37,657 bases of DNA, taken from Rheinheimera sediminis. Lineage in GTDB: Bacteria; Pseudomonadota; Gammaproteobacteria; Enterobacterales; Alteromonadaceae. The notes beneath the pieces were generated by a model. The model was given only the letters and a program-made list of their open reading frames with translations. It was not told where the DNA came from and did no database searches. A program made the position numbers and the translations under genes. Below are positions 22,906-33,236 of this stretch, one piece after another; position 1 is the stretch's first letter; each line of letters begins with the position of its first letter. The stretch covers positions 1 through 37,657 of the forward strand of contig NZ_RZUF01000025.1 of the NCBI RefSeq assembly GCF_004005375.1. The letters are read 5' to 3'.

Positions 22906-23664
22906 TTAACGGCTCTGTAATTTCAGAGTAAAACGCCCTTCTGCGTCCGGTTGGCCAACGAACTGCATCGCCTGATGCACTTCTTTTGGCAAGCTGGCGT
23001 CTGGTTTCATAGTACCATTCAGTTGGTACTTGCCCTGTTCACCTATTAAAGCTGTGACATTCAGCGCCAGCGGATTGCCGGGTTCAGTCACCAATTGCAA
23101 CTGGCCTTGCTCACAACTTAAATTGACATCTATGGCTTTTAAATCGATCCAGCCCGATGGTGCCTGAAACTTCGCTTCCAGCCAGCTGGCTTTGCCCGAT
23201 AGTTGCTCACACCAGGGTTTACCCATGCTGAACTTCTGAATATTCAACAGCATGTTGCCACTGGCCGCCACCTGAAATGGCAAAGGTAATTTTAGTAAAG
23301 GGATTATAGGTTCTACAGGAAGCCTTAACTGGCTTGATTCCAGCTCAAAACCGGAAAAACCATAAGACAACTGAGCTTTGGCATAAGGCGAAGTGGTTTG
23401 CCGGATTTGACCTATATCCAGGTCCAATGCCACTTTTCCCATCAAGAAAGCCCAGGGCTTTAACTGCCAATTGACCTGCGGGAGCACATAGCCATTCAGC
23501 GACACAGCCTGCACCTGACCTTGCCATAAAGTGCCGGTCACAGGGCCCAATTGCACTTGTGCTGGTAAAGGTACTAACTTCAACCACCAGGCTGCAGGCG
23601 CCAGCACTACTAAAAACACCAGATAAAGACCAATTGCAGCAGGTATTATTTTTTTATAATTCAT
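22906..23664 (-). CDS. gspN: Type II secretion system protein N
   Basis: 252-residue bitopic inner-membrane protein of the T2SS, an accessory subunit absent from some systems. One transmembrane segment at about residues 6-30, followed by a periplasmic domain rich in beta strands with GPVTGTLWQGQVQAV near the start and FTLKLQS at the end, typical of GspN. It follows gspM with no gap and is the last gene of the leftward operon. Exact role unknown. Confidence 0.9.
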   Translation of the reverse strand: MNYKKIIPAAIGLYLVFLVVLAPAAWWLKLVPLPAQVQLGPVTGTLWQGQVQAVSLNGYVLPQVNWQLKPWAFLMGKVALDLDIGQIRQTTSPYAKAQLSYGFSGFELESSQLRLPVEPIIPLLKLPLPFQVAASGNMLLNIQKFSMGKPWCEQLSGKASWLEAKFQAPSGWIDLKAIDVNLSCEQGQLQLVTEPGNPLALNVTALIGEQGKYQLNGTMKPDASLPKEVHQAMQFVGQPDAEGRFTLKLQSR

Positions 23665-24120
23665 TTACGACTCAACTAATAAACGACGGACACGAACCAT
23701 GCCAGGGGCATCGGCCACAGCCAGATCCAGTTGCACTATGCTAACGTTATGCTGGTACTGCAAAGCATGCAGCCAGGTCAGCAGTTGATCAAAACTAATA
23801 TCGTTCAGCATAACCTGCATCTGATCATTTTGTGGTTGCATCCGACTGACCTGAATGTTGTGGGTGCGGGCACTGGAGCTGATTATATCGGTCAGGCTGC
23901 CCTGCACTTTGGTTTGCGTGGACACCACAGGAAAAGTACTGACTTGCAACAACTGCTGACTGACTTGTTGCAACTGCAGTTGTTGGCTCTGATAATTGAG
24001 ATGTAACGGCGCCCATAGCAGCCAATAAAAAGCTGCGACAGCCAGAGTGACACCAGCCCCCAACATCAACTGTTGTTCACGTTTTTGTAGCGATTGCCAC
24101 CAGCTTTGCAGTTGCTTCAC
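23665..24120 (-). CDS. gspM: Type II secretion system protein M
   Basis: 151-residue inner-membrane protein of the T2SS assembly platform that partners GspL. N-terminal cytoplasmic stub with REQQLML, one transmembrane helix (about 19-37), then a periplasmic ferredoxin-like domain; VSRMQPQNDQMQVMLNDISFDQLLTWLHAL is the conserved part. The GTG start at 24120 has GGAGG 7 nt upstream. A 24-codon ORF links it to gspL. Confidence 0.93.
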   Translation of the reverse strand: MKQLQSWWQSLQKREQQLMLGAGVTLAVAAFYWLLWAPLHLNYQSQQLQLQQVSQQLLQVSTFPVVSTQTKVQGSLTDIISSSARTHNIQVSRMQPQNDQMQVMLNDISFDQLLTWLHALQYQHNVSIVQLDLAVADAPGMVRVRRLLVES

Positions 24121-24191
24121 AATGCACCTCCATCTGCACCCTGAGCGGCAGCCTGCGGCTGTGAAAATTGTCTATCCGGCCAATTGTTCAT
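24117..24191 (-). CDS. 24-residue ORF bridging gspL and gspM
   Basis: An in-frame ATG-to-TGA reading frame of 25 codons fills the gap between gspL and gspM. Its ATG overlaps the gspL stop (ATGA, 24188-24191) and its TGA overlaps the GTG start of gspM (GTGA, 24117-24120). The peptide (starting MNNWPDRQFSQPQAAAQ) has no membrane segment or known motif. It may only carry ribosomes from gspL to gspM, or be a remnant of a longer gspM N-terminus. Product unproven. Confidence 0.35.
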   Translation of the reverse strand: MNNWPDRQFSQPQAAAQGADGGAL

Positions 24192-25381
24192 ACTTTCACC
24201 TTCATAGCCACAGTGCCCTGCACTTTGCCACCGTCGTTACTTAGCGCTCCTTGTTTCACTTCAAAACCTTTTTGTTCCAGTCGGGTTTTTAAGTAATCAA
24301 AGCGTTGGAAGCTGTCAGCTTCCGCCTGGAAACGTAATTCACTGTTTTTTTGATCGTAGCGTAAGTTATCTAAACGCACATTGGTAGTCACAGCCAATTC
24401 CTGCTGCAATTCATTCAATAAGCTGAATAAACTGGCGTCCTGACCACTGCCTGCGCCTTGTAACTTGCGGGCCAGCTGACGGGAAATATCCCGGGTTGAT
24501 TCAGCGGGGAAGCGACTTTTATACAAAGTCACCAGTTCTGCTCTTTGTTGCTGCAGCAATTGCCCTTGTTGCCAGACTTGCACTGCTAAAGCCAGCAGAT
24601 ACAAAGCCAGACAGCCAGCGCCCAGAACTACAGAGCTTTGCCACAAGGACCAAACTTTATTCTTGGCTTTTTTTGGTGCATATTGGCCTTGCAACAGAGT
24701 AAAACGTTGCAGAGGTAGTTGCTGCGCTAACAACGCCAGCGGCAGCTCTGGTTCAGCCGCCTGAACGTTTTGCAGTATCTCGGTGGGCCACGGGCTGTAG
24801 CTGTGGATCAATTCGATATTGGCCAGACTTAAAAAATCCGGCCACCAGTTCGGTTCAATACTCGACGCCTGCCATGGGCCTTGGCGCAATAACCACTGAC
24901 CAGACAACTCAATAGCTGAAGCACCGTCCTGATGTTCTGGTAATAACAAGGCATCTGGCAATAACTGCATTGGTTGAAAACCAGCGACAACCAATGAGTC
25001 GACCCATTGTTCCAATTGAGTTTTTTTACACAAAGCCACTTGCTGCCAGTATTCTTTACCCCGTTGCTGACATAGACCCAAAGCCAGATACAACTGCTCA
25101 ATATCCTCTGCATGCTCTTCTTCGAGCATATAAGGCAAAGCCTGTATAATTTGCCGGTTGGGTTTAGCAGGCAGCAACACTTCGCTTAACACCACATCAG
25201 CAGCAGGCACCAAAGCCACAACAGGGCGACGGCCTAAACGCTCTGATAGCGCAGCCAGCTCGTCGGCAGACGCCAACTGGCCGCTGGCGATAATCTCTTT
25301 ATTGATGGCGGACCATACCAACCAACTGATTGGCTGCTGTGGCTGACTGCCCAGTCTTATTATTAATTGTTCGTTCACCAC
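24188..25381 (-). CDS. gspL: Type II secretion system protein L
   Basis: 397-residue inner-membrane protein that anchors the GspE ATPase. Residues about 1-235 form the actin-like cytoplasmic domain (LVWSAINKEIIASGQL, VVLSEVLLPAKPNRQIIQALPYMLEEE), followed by one transmembrane helix (about 250-268) and a periplasmic ferredoxin-like domain (LDNLRYDQKNSELRFQAEADSF). Starts 7 nt inside gspK. Its stop overlaps the small bridging ORF. Confidence 0.95.
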   Translation of the reverse strand: MVNEQLIIRLGSQPQQPISWLVWSAINKEIIASGQLASADELAALSERLGRRPVVALVPAADVVLSEVLLPAKPNRQIIQALPYMLEEEHAEDIEQLYLALGLCQQRGKEYWQQVALCKKTQLEQWVDSLVVAGFQPMQLLPDALLLPEHQDGASAIELSGQWLLRQGPWQASSIEPNWWPDFLSLANIELIHSYSPWPTEILQNVQAAEPELPLALLAQQLPLQRFTLLQGQYAPKKAKNKVWSLWQSSVVLGAGCLALYLLALAVQVWQQGQLLQQQRAELVTLYKSRFPAESTRDISRQLARKLQGAGSGQDASLFSLLNELQQELAVTTNVRLDNLRYDQKNSELRFQAEADSFQRFDYLKTRLEQKGFEVKQGALSNDGGKVQGTVAMKVKV

Positions 25382-26355
25382 TGGCCTCCAAACCGCCGCG
25401 CTATCACTTTTACTTTTTGTTGCTCGTCAATCACCAATACAGAAGCCAAATTAAAGATGGTGTCCATATAAGTTACAGTGGTTTCGAGCACAAAATAATT
25501 CGAATTTATTGTCATCATGGCTTTGACCTCATCTGTGACTGTGATACTCGCCAATTGAGGACTGGCCCATACTTCATCCAGAGTGACAAAACCTTCTTCT
25601 GGTCTGCTACCTATTAAATCTGACGCCGCCCCTTCATCCAGTTCAGGAATATAGGCTGCTAGTAAAGCCGAATTCTCTACCGTAATAGTATTAAGGTTTA
25701 ACTTACTGGTACTGTTTTTTGGGATCACACAGACCCAGGGCCGCACCAGCTCATAATCAGCCGGAGTTAAATCCAGCATCACCCGCAATTCTGAAGTCGA
25801 GCCCATTAAACTATTGGCGGTATAAAATGGCATTTGCAAACCTGCATAGTCATCCTGTTCTGCGCCACCTGCAGTTTGCAATAAACTGTCTGCATCCAGC
25901 CAGTCGCTGATCCGGGCAGTTAAGTACTCAGCCGGCATCGATAAATCTGTCGCTTTTAACTCCAACAAACGCTGAAAGGCTTTTTGATTGGTCGTCTGAC
26001 CAGTCCCTACCTGCTGTTGATCGACAGGTCGTTGTAAATTATTTAAGTTAAAACAACTTTGTAAATCAATCAGCTTACCGGTAATACTGCCATTATCGAC
26101 CGGAAAGGTTGCGCCCAACTTCGCCCAATCCTGTGAAAGATTGACAGTTTCTTTACCCGCTACTGTACTTTTGAGTAACTGAATACTGGCTTGTTCTGCC
26201 GCTATACCATACCAGTAGGCTTGTTGTTGTTGCTGTAGATTCAGTTGACGTTGCAATTGCAATTGCAAACGACCACTCATGCCCACAGCAATCACCACCA
26301 CAAAAGCGACAATCATCATCACAACAACTAAGGCTACGCCTGCTTGACGACGCAT
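25375..26355 (-). CDS. gspK: Type II secretion minor pseudopilin K
   Basis: 326-residue tip pseudopilin. Short leader MRRQAG, processed before VALVVVMMIVAF; as usual for GspK the mature residue 5 is not Glu, which fits its place at the pilus tip. The large periplasmic part carries the helix-hairpin-type region (SWAE-free; YLTARISDWLDADS, then SELRVMLDLTPADYELVRPWVCV). Overlaps gspJ by 1 nt and gspL by 7 nt. Needs a prepilin peptidase encoded elsewhere. Confidence 0.94.
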   Translation of the reverse strand: MRRQAGVALVVVMMIVAFVVVIAVGMSGRLQLQLQRQLNLQQQQQAYWYGIAAEQASIQLLKSTVAGKETVNLSQDWAKLGATFPVDNGSITGKLIDLQSCFNLNNLQRPVDQQQVGTGQTTNQKAFQRLLELKATDLSMPAEYLTARISDWLDADSLLQTAGGAEQDDYAGLQMPFYTANSLMGSTSELRVMLDLTPADYELVRPWVCVIPKNSTSKLNLNTITVENSALLAAYIPELDEGAASDLIGSRPEEGFVTLDEVWASPQLASITVTDEVKAMMTINSNYFVLETTVTYMDTIFNLASVLVIDEQQKVKVIARRFGGQW

Positions 26356-26966
26356 CAGGTCAACCCATTCATCAATGTATAAAAGCGCTGCATTTCACCC
26401 AGTTGCTCGTGGCTGATGGTTAAACGAATGGCTTTAGGTAACCTTTCTTCGTTCCAGTTTTCCTGCCACTGCTCATCTTTTAAAAACTCAACTTTAAAGC
26501 CAGTCACTCTGTCCAGCAAAGGCTGTACTTTGGGTTCACTGCCCGTTACAGCATCAGGGAATAAGCTAAAAAGCCGCTCAATTTTGCCTTCACGTAAACG
26601 ATAAGCTACCGCCTGAATTTCACTGCGCGGCAGAACCATACCGGGGTTACGCCAGCCACTGTGCACAAAAGCAAAACCGCCTTCATCGCTTTCCAGCATC
26701 AGTTTTTCACCAACTAAAGGAGTGCGTACCGGGTCTTCACCTTCAACACGAATTTGCCGTGCACTGATTTGAGCTAAATCGCGCTCTAAAATCAGAAAAA
26801 AGCGCTGTATCTGTGCCAGCCGTTCAGCGGCTTTTTGTGAGGCTGCATCAGATTCAGTCACACTGGATAATACGCTGGCAGAAGCTAAACCTACTAAGGC
26901 AAAAATTGCCATAGCCAGTAACATTTCAATAAAGGTAAAACCACGGTTTCTGCTAGCGTTCAGCAT
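26355..26966 (-). CDS. gspJ: Type II secretion minor pseudopilin J
   Basis: Minor pseudopilin that forms the tip complex with GspI and GspK. 203 residues from ATG 26966, giving a leader MLNASRNRG followed by mature FTFIEMLLAMAIF with Glu at +5; a TTG five codons upstream is less likely. The start lies 14 nt inside gspI. GFAFVHSGWRNP and VAYRLREGKIERL are typical GspJ segments. Confidence 0.94.
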   Translation of the reverse strand: MLNASRNRGFTFIEMLLAMAIFALVGLASASVLSSVTESDAASQKAAERLAQIQRFFLILERDLAQISARQIRVEGEDPVRTPLVGEKLMLESDEGGFAFVHSGWRNPGMVLPRSEIQAVAYRLREGKIERLFSLFPDAVTGSEPKVQPLLDRVTGFKVEFLKDEQWQENWNEERLPKAIRLTISHEQLGEMQRFYTLMNGLT

Positions 26967-27324
26967 CAGGTTTACCCACAAAGGTTTGCAACTGATACAC
27001 CACTTTTTCCGGATTATCAGCCAGACTGACCTTGACCACTACAGCACTAAAATTCGCGTCAGGTGTTTTGTTTATTTGCTGCTGCCATAACCAGCTGCGG
27101 TTAGCAAACTCGACCGTTTTCTGTTCGTTTTTTAATGGCCAGGTTTTCTCCAGAAACACAGCATTTAGCTGGTTTTCTGCCACGTAAGAAGCAAAGGTCA
27201 AATTTTCCAAGTGAGAGATAGAATTCATATGCTCAGATGCTGTTTTCATCACAGCAGCGCCAGCTGTGGCAAATACCGCCATTGCAATCAACAACTCTAT
27301 CAGAGTAAAGCCTTTGCTTCTCAT
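26953..27324 (-). CDS. gspI: Type II secretion minor pseudopilin I
   Basis: 123 residues, usual for GspI. Leader MRSKG, mature FTLIELLIAMAVFATAG with Glu at +5 and a hydrophobic helix. SYVAENQLNAVFLEKTWP is the conserved GspI segment (A-NQL). Believed to start assembly of the pseudopilus tip. Overlaps gspH by 4 nt and gspJ by 14 nt. Confidence 0.94.
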   Translation of the reverse strand: MRSKGFTLIELLIAMAVFATAGAAVMKTASEHMNSISHLENLTFASYVAENQLNAVFLEKTWPLKNEQKTVEFANRSWLWQQQINKTPDANFSAVVVKVSLADNPEKVVYQLQTFVGKPDAER

Positions 27325-27947
27325 GGTCTGCTGTTTTCCACTTCAGACTTGGTCAGCGGAATACTGTATTCGCCTATCAGTGTCTGATACCAAAAAGGAC
27401 GCTCAGTTTCATCCGCCAGCACCAACTGAAAAGGGCTGATGTCACCTGAGGATAAAATATAGACATTGGGCAACAATGGTTTTTCACGCGCCTTGGACGG
27501 ATCTTTGGCTTTGTCCTCATTGCTGTCTTCTGCTTCAGCTTCGGCCAGCTGTTCCTGCAATTCTTCCTGCAGTTTGCGGAATTCTTCCTGACCTAAAATA
27601 CTGTCCTCTGCCCAGCTTAAACCTTCCAGTTCCAGTTCGGCCTGCACTGTTTCTGGCCAGGGGTGGAACTGCATAAATTTAGGTTCCGCCACTTCCAACC
27701 ACTGCAATCCGTTGTGCACCAGAAACTGATAACCTTTATCATTCAGCACCAAACCAAAATCCTGCTGCTTTAAAATGGCCGTTTCGGACACCACCTGCAC
27801 CAGTTGCTGCAGGCGGTTGGTTTCTTTCTGAATCCGGGCAGTGCGCGATTCGCTGACAAAGTTCACCACCACGTAAGATGCCATTAAACCCAATAACAGC
27901 ATCACTAACATGATTTCAAGCAAGGTAAAACCGCGGTGGTGTTTCAT
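27321..27947 (-). CDS. gspH: Type II secretion minor pseudopilin H
   Basis: 208 residues. Leader MKHHRG, mature FTLLEIMLVMLLLGLMAS with Glu at +5. The globular domain has TNRLQQLVQVVSETAILKQQDFGL. Residues about 118-157 are a strongly charged, Glu/Lys-rich stretch (EELQEQLAEAEAEDSNEDKA) that looks like an insertion in a loop; typical GspH is about 150-190 residues. Otherwise intact and in the normal operon position between gspG and gspI. Confidence 0.93.
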   Translation of the reverse strand: MKHHRGFTLLEIMLVMLLLGLMASYVVVNFVSESRTARIQKETNRLQQLVQVVSETAILKQQDFGLVLNDKGYQFLVHNGLQWLEVAEPKFMQFHPWPETVQAELELEGLSWAEDSILGQEEFRKLQEELQEQLAEAEAEDSNEDKAKDPSKAREKPLLPNVYILSSGDISPFQLVLADETERPFWYQTLIGEYSIPLTKSEVENSRP

Positions 27948-27950
27948 GTT

Positions 27951-28388
27951 TTAGTTTTGCTGCGCGTCCGGCGCATCCAGGTTCCAGTTGCCGATGTCGT
28001 CGTCTGTCCCTGCAACACGGTCTGGTCCCATTGAATACACATCAATACGGCCCATCTCACCTGGACTGACTAACTGATATTCGTTATCCCATGGGTCTCT
28101 TTGCAAGCGTTTAATAAAGCCACCTTCAGGAAAAGAACGTGGCATAGGTTCAGAGGTAGGCTGAGTCACTAAAGCCTGCAAACCTTGTTCTGTGGTTGGA
28201 TAGAAGCCGTTGTCCAGCTTGTATAAATCCAGCGCGTTTTCCAGCTGCTGAATATCCACTACCACTTTTTGTCGTGCCGCTTTTTCCTGATTGCCCATTA
28301 AGTTAGGCACAACCATACTGGCGATAACGCCCAAAATAACAATAACCACCATCACTTCTAATAAGGTAAAACCTTTTTGTTGTTGCAT
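27951..28388 (-). CDS. gspG: Type II secretion major pseudopilin G
   Basis: Main subunit of the pseudopilus. 145 residues. Leader MQQQKG, mature FTLLEVMVVIVILGVIAS with Glu at +5. LDLYKLDNGFYPTTEQGLQALV is the highly conserved GspG segment, and the acidic loop DRVAGTDDDIGNW holds the calcium-binding aspartates. Three-bp gaps on both sides show tight operon packing. Confidence 0.97.
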   Translation of the reverse strand: MQQQKGFTLLEVMVVIVILGVIASMVVPNLMGNQEKAARQKVVVDIQQLENALDLYKLDNGFYPTTEQGLQALVTQPTSEPMPRSFPEGGFIKRLQRDPWDNEYQLVSPGEMGRIDVYSMGPDRVAGTDDDIGNWNLDAPDAQQN

Positions 28389-28391
28389 TTT

Positions 28392-29612
28392 TTAACCTCC
28401 GACTAAATTGTTTAATGCCAAAATAGGCTGCAGAATCGCCATTACAATAAATAAAACTATGCCAGCCATCACGGCAACTAAAACAGGTTCAAATACTTTT
28501 AATGAGACAGTCACCAGGGTTTCGAATTCCCTGTCCTGCGTATTGGCAGCGCGCTCTAACATGCCATCGAGTTGTCCACTTTTTTCGCCCGAAGCAATCA
28601 TATGCAGCATCATAGGTGGGAATAATTTGGTTTGCTCCAGCGCATTTTTTAATGAAGAACCTTCGCGCACTTTCAGTGTCGCTTCGGCAATGGACTGGCG
28701 CATATAGCTGTTATCCAGCACATCAGCGCTAATGCGCATAGCTTCGAGTAAGGGCACGGCGCTGGCGTTTAGAATACTTAAAGTGCGGGCAAAACGCGCT
28801 GTGTTTAAGCCGCGACTGACTTTGCCTATCAACCCCAGCTTTAATTGTCTGGTATCAATTTTTAGTTTAAAGGCCGGCTTATTCAGCGCTCGTTTGAAGG
28901 CGGCTACCGCAATAATAATAGCCAGCAGCACCAGCAAACCGTAGGAACGTAAAAACTCACTGGCGGCAATCAAAAACAAGGTAGAGCCGGGTAAACTTTG
29001 CCCCATATGTTCAAACTGGCCCACTATTTGTGGCACCACAGCGGCCAGTAAAATACTGATCACAGCCACAGCAAAAAAGGTCAGAATGGCAGGGTATAAC
29101 AGCGCCTGCATAATCTGGCTGCGCATATGCTGACGCTGTTCTGTGTAATCAGCCAAGCGGTTTAATACCGCATCTAAATGGCCGGATTTTTCGCCCGCGG
29201 CCACCATAGAAGTAAACAGATGGTCAAACACATAAGGAAATTCAGCCAGGCCTTCGGCCAGACTATAACCTTCTACAACTTTAGAGCGCACAGACATCAT
29301 CATGCTTTGCAAACGGGCTTTATCACATTGCTCAGACACCGCCAGCAAAGCACTTTCTATAGGTAAACCTGCTTCAATTAAGGTCGACATTTGGCGGGTG
29401 ATCAAGGCCAGTTCACTGGCACTGATGCCGGATTGAAACCACTTTTTACCAGACGCCAGTAGTTTTTCCTGCCGCGAAGCCAACTCTAAACTGAGCGGCG
29501 TCAGTTTTTGCTCACGCAATAATTGTCTGGCCTGACGGGCATTATCAGCTTCCAGTACCCCTTTACTGCGACGCCCTTTGGCGTCCATAGCCTGATATTC
29601 AAAAGCTGGCAC
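28392..29612 (-). CDS. gspF: Type II secretion inner-membrane protein F
   Basis: Polytopic platform protein. 406 residues with two repeated GspF domains; each carries the motif of LIEAGLPIESAL and VAAGEKSGHLDAVLNRLADY, repeated as LNASAVPLLEAM and IASGEKSGQLDGMLERAA. Three transmembrane segments at about residues 170-195, 220-245 and 375-398. Shares one base with the gspE stop. Confidence 0.96.
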   Translation of the reverse strand: MPAFEYQAMDAKGRRSKGVLEADNARQARQLLREQKLTPLSLELASRQEKLLASGKKWFQSGISASELALITRQMSTLIEAGLPIESALLAVSEQCDKARLQSMMMSVRSKVVEGYSLAEGLAEFPYVFDHLFTSMVAAGEKSGHLDAVLNRLADYTEQRQHMRSQIMQALLYPAILTFFAVAVISILLAAVVPQIVGQFEHMGQSLPGSTLFLIAASEFLRSYGLLVLLAIIIAVAAFKRALNKPAFKLKIDTRQLKLGLIGKVSRGLNTARFARTLSILNASAVPLLEAMRISADVLDNSYMRQSIAEATLKVREGSSLKNALEQTKLFPPMMLHMIASGEKSGQLDGMLERAANTQDREFETLVTVSLKVFEPVLVAVMAGIVLFIVMAILQPILALNNLVGG

Positions 29613-31120
29613 TACAGATCCTCTCGGGTCACGCGCAACACTTCTTCCAGTGTGGTTTCACCTGTTAACACTTTACTGAAACCGTCCTGGCGGATACTGG
29701 GGCTTTGAGTGCGGATATATTTTTCAATCGACTGCTCGCCCTTGCCGTTGTGAATCAATTCGCGGGTATGCTCATCCACCACCAGTAATTCATGAATACC
29801 GGTTCGGCCACGATAGCCCGTCTGGTTACAATGCTCACAACCTACAGCACGGTAAATAACTGATCCTTCTTTTTTTGCCACACCAAGCAAAGCCCGCTCT
29901 TCTTTGTCCGGCTCGTGCGCTTGTTTACAGTGCACGCATAAAGTTCGGACCAGACGCTGAGCTAAGACTCCTAATAAACTGGAGGATAATAAAAAGGGTT
30001 CAACCCCCATATCTTCCAGACGGGTAATAGCACCGGCGGCGGTATTAGTGTGCAACGTACTTAACACCAAGTGGCCTGTTAAACTGGCCTGTACTGCAAT
30101 TTGTGCTGTTTCTAAGTCACGGATTTCGCCCACCATCACCACATCAGGATCCTGACGCAAAATGGCGCGTAAACCTCGGGCAAAGGTCATATTAACCTTA
30201 GTGTTGACCTGCGTCTGGCCTATGCCCTCCAGCTCATATTCGATGGGGTCTTCTACCGTCAGAATATTGCGGTCTTTGGTGTTGATTTCGGTCAGTCCTG
30301 CATACAAGGTGGTACTTTTACCTGAACCTGTAGGGCCTGTAACCAGAATAATACCGTGCGGTTTTAAAATAAGTTGCGAAAACATCGTCTGCACAGCAGG
30401 CGTCATACCCAGCTTATTTAAGTCCAGATGCGAGTTATTTTTGTCGAGTAAACGCAACACCACCCGCTCGCCATGGCTGGATGGCATAGTCGAGACCCGC
30501 ACATCCACAGCACGGCCAGCGATACGCAGGCTGATACGGCCATCTTGTGGCACGCGTTTTTCTGCTATATCCAGTTTGGCCATCACTTTGATACGGGACA
30601 CCAACAAACTGGATAATTTACGGTTAGGTTTTAATACCTCACGTAATACGCCATCGACCCGAAAACGCACCACCAGATTTTTTTCGAAGGTCTCAACGTG
30701 AATATCCGAAGCGCCCAACTTGATAGCCTCGCCGAGCATGGCGTTGATCAGTTTAATGATTGGCGCATCGTCTTCGTTTTCTAACAAATCTTCAGTTTCA
30801 GGAATTTCATCCGCTAAAGAGGCTAAATCCACTTCATTGCCAATGTCCTGCATAATTTGCTGAGCTTCGGACGAATCACGCTGATAAGAAGCTTCTAATA
30901 GTGCATCAAATTCAGTCTGTTGCAGTTTCTGCACTTTAAAAGAAACCGACAATAAGCGCCGCACTTCCAATAAAGCAGCAGGTGGTGTCTGAGGATTAAC
31001 AACCAACAACCAGCCATCCGCCTGAGCCTGTAACAAGACACCAAAACGTTTGGCGAAACCAAAAGGCAAACGCACTTTAGCCGCAGCCGGCTGCATCTCG
31101 TTCAGATCAACAGCAGACAT
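29612..31120 (-). CDS. gspE: Type II secretion ATPase E
   Basis: Hexameric cytoplasmic ATPase that powers pseudopilus assembly. 502 residues. Walker [10 protein letters not shown] (262-270), Asp box around EDPIEYE (290-296), Walker B region [10 protein letters not shown] (326-335), His box TLHTNTA (355-361), and a four-cysteine zinc module C395, C398, C428, C431. The N-terminal domain (1-110) would bind GspL. Shares single bases with the ends of gspD and gspF. Confidence 0.97.
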   Translation of the reverse strand: MSAVDLNEMQPAAAKVRLPFGFAKRFGVLLQAQADGWLLVVNPQTPPAALLEVRRLLSVSFKVQKLQQTEFDALLEASYQRDSSEAQQIMQDIGNEVDLASLADEIPETEDLLENEDDAPIIKLINAMLGEAIKLGASDIHVETFEKNLVVRFRVDGVLREVLKPNRKLSSLLVSRIKVMAKLDIAEKRVPQDGRISLRIAGRAVDVRVSTMPSSHGERVVLRLLDKNNSHLDLNKLGMTPAVQTMFSQLILKPHGIILVTGPTGSGKSTTLYAGLTEINTKDRNILTVEDPIEYELEGIGQTQVNTKVNMTFARGLRAILRQDPDVVMVGEIRDLETAQIAVQASLTGHLVLSTLHTNTAAGAITRLEDMGVEPFLLSSSLLGVLAQRLVRTLCVHCKQAHEPDKEERALLGVAKKEGSVIYRAVGCEHCNQTGYRGRTGIHELLVVDEHTRELIHNGKGEQSIEKYIRTQSPSIRQDGFSKVLTGETTLEEVLRVTREDL

Positions 31121-33210
31121 TAGTTAGTCCCCTGCTCTGCAGGTTTCACAACCTCTTTATCCTGAGCCTGTTTTTTCTGCAGATACTCATCAAAAGTCGG
31201 TGGAATAATTAAGGTATCGTCAAATTCCGGCATAGCTGGTGTTTCAGCGCCCGGCATCAGGCTGATGCCTTTTTCGCCCTGAGCCAGTTGCTGCGCCCGA
31301 ACATAGTTGTATTTACGCTGGCTGACTTCGCTGAGCAAACCATCGTCACGCATAATAGTGGCTCGGATAAAGATCATCAGATTACGTTTACGTTTGCTGG
31401 AGGAGGTAGAGCGGAATAAGGCACCTACGACAGGAATATCGCCTAAAAGCGGTACTTTAGACTCGCTTTGTTGCACATCTTCATCAATTAAACCACCCAA
31501 AACCACGGTAGCGCCATTGTCAGCCAGTACTGTGGTTTTAATTTCCCTTTTGGCGATAATAGGGTTGCCTTCAATGTCACCGTTACGGCCAGACACTTCC
31601 TGCTCTATGGTCAGTTTAACTGCATTGCCTTCGTTAATCTGAGGCGTCACTTTTAACTTAATACCTACTTCAATCCGGTCTAAGGTGGTAAAAGGGTTGG
31701 TGCCACCTGAGCCTGGGCTGGTGGTAGTTTTCACCGGCACTTCTTCACCGACAATAAAAGAGGATTCCTGGTTATCCAGAGTGGTTAATGAAGGCGTGGC
31801 CAGAATATTGGAGTTACTGTCGGTGCTGACGGCCTGTAAAATAGCGCCCCAGTCGTTTTTCACCACCCCCAGCATCATGCCGGTTACACCGCCCAGAGCA
31901 TCGCCCAACAATTGGTAGTTGCCATCTTGATCAGGTGTTGTCTGCTCTGTCGTTGTACCTTCAGCATTTGTTGTTTTAGTTACACTGCCCGGCACAGTCC
32001 GGGCTGCAGCAGCCCCTGCAGCTATAGCGCTGACTGGCACTACACCATTATTAAACTGCTGCATACCGCCTGTCGCACTAATCCATTGCACCCCTAAATT
32101 AGCTCCGGCGTTATCGGCCACTTCGACAATAATGGCTTCAACCAATACCTGAGCACGACGAATATCCACCTGCCGAATCACATCTTCCAGTGAACGCATG
32201 ACGTCAGGCTGAGCGGTAATAACTAAGGAGTTACTTTCAGCATGAGCTTCAATACTGACATCACGGCCTTTGCCTCCGGCACGGGCACCCTGAGCCTGAG
32301 TGGCTGCGCCCTGAGTTTCAGCCACTATGCTGGCACTAACACCTTGCAGAACTTTAACTAAATCTTCAGCTTTGGCATATTTCAAGTAATACACCCTGGT
32401 ATTGCCCTGACTTTCCAGTTCAGCATCTAAGCGCTGCACTAAAGCCACAACACGTTCACGCGCCTGACGTTCACCACTAACAATGACGCTGTTGGTGCGC
32501 TCGTCGGCGACAATTTTTGGGATCAAAAACTCAGGTTGTTCGGCTTTTCCCTGATTTTTATAAATATTTTCCAGAATTCTCACTACTTCAGCCGACGAAG
32601 CGTAACTGAGTTTGATGATTTCTAAATCCTGATCGCCGGCTTTGTCGACGCGGGAAATAATGTCGACCAGACGGTTCACTGTCTCAGCCTGGCCCGTCAT
32701 CATAATGACGTTGGACGGATCGTAGTTGACCACACTGCCGCCGCCACTTTGATCAACAAACTGGCGTAACAAAGGTGCTAATTCACGTACTGATACGTTT
32801 TTTACCTGCACTACCCGGGTCACCATTTCATCACCAACGGCACCCGCATTGTCACTGACCACAGGAATGTTGGACGTTTTAGCATCTTTTTGCCGAACCA
32901 CTTTCAGCACGCCACTTTTCATTTCAACGACGGAGAAGTCATAGACTTCCAGTACGTTTAAGAAAAACTGGTAATACTGTTTTTCGTTCAGCATTTCATA
33001 GCTGCGCACGTTAATACGACCACGGACCTGTGGGTCAACAATGATAGTTTTGTTCAGATTTTTACCAACAATATTAATAAATTCGTTGATATCTGTGCCT
33101 TTAAAGTTTGGCTGGTATTCAGTTGCAGTTGCAAAAAAGCTCAGCAGCGCTAGAGCGCCCAAGCCAAACCAACGGGAAATGTGCAAACGAGAAGATGTCA
33201 CTGACTTCAT
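31120..33210 (-). CDS. gspD: Type II secretion secretin D
   Basis: Outer-membrane secretin channel. 696 residues with a signal peptide (about 1-29, ending FATA). N0 domain ([25 protein letters not shown]), then N1-N3 repeats ([34 protein letters not shown]), then the secretin domain with [13 protein letters not shown] and the conserved [16 protein letters not shown] (about 585-600). A flexible Ala/Gly-rich loop lies in the N3 region. The C-terminal tail could bind a pilotin, but no gspS is seen nearby. Confidence 0.96.
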   Translation of the reverse strand: MKSVTSSRLHISRWFGLGALALLSFFATATEYQPNFKGTDINEFINIVGKNLNKTIIVDPQVRGRINVRSYEMLNEKQYYQFFLNVLEVYDFSVVEMKSGVLKVVRQKDAKTSNIPVVSDNAGAVGDEMVTRVVQVKNVSVRELAPLLRQFVDQSGGGSVVNYDPSNVIMMTGQAETVNRLVDIISRVDKAGDQDLEIIKLSYASSAEVVRILENIYKNQGKAEQPEFLIPKIVADERTNSVIVSGERQARERVVALVQRLDAELESQGNTRVYYLKYAKAEDLVKVLQGVSASIVAETQGAATQAQGARAGGKGRDVSIEAHAESNSLVITAQPDVMRSLEDVIRQVDIRRAQVLVEAIIVEVADNAGANLGVQWISATGGMQQFNNGVVPVSAIAAGAAAARTVPGSVTKTTNAEGTTTEQTTPDQDGNYQLLGDALGGVTGMMLGVVKNDWGAILQAVSTDSNSNILATPSLTTLDNQESSFIVGEEVPVKTTTSPGSGGTNPFTTLDRIEVGIKLKVTPQINEGNAVKLTIEQEVSGRNGDIEGNPIIAKREIKTTVLADNGATVVLGGLIDEDVQQSESKVPLLGDIPVVGALFRSTSSSKRKRNLMIFIRATIMRDDGLLSEVSQRKYNYVRAQQLAQGEKGISLMPGAETPAMPEFDDTLIIPPTFDEYLQKKQAQDKEVVKPAEQGTN

Positions 33211-33236
33211 TAGAGTTTAACCATCTTAATTAATTA

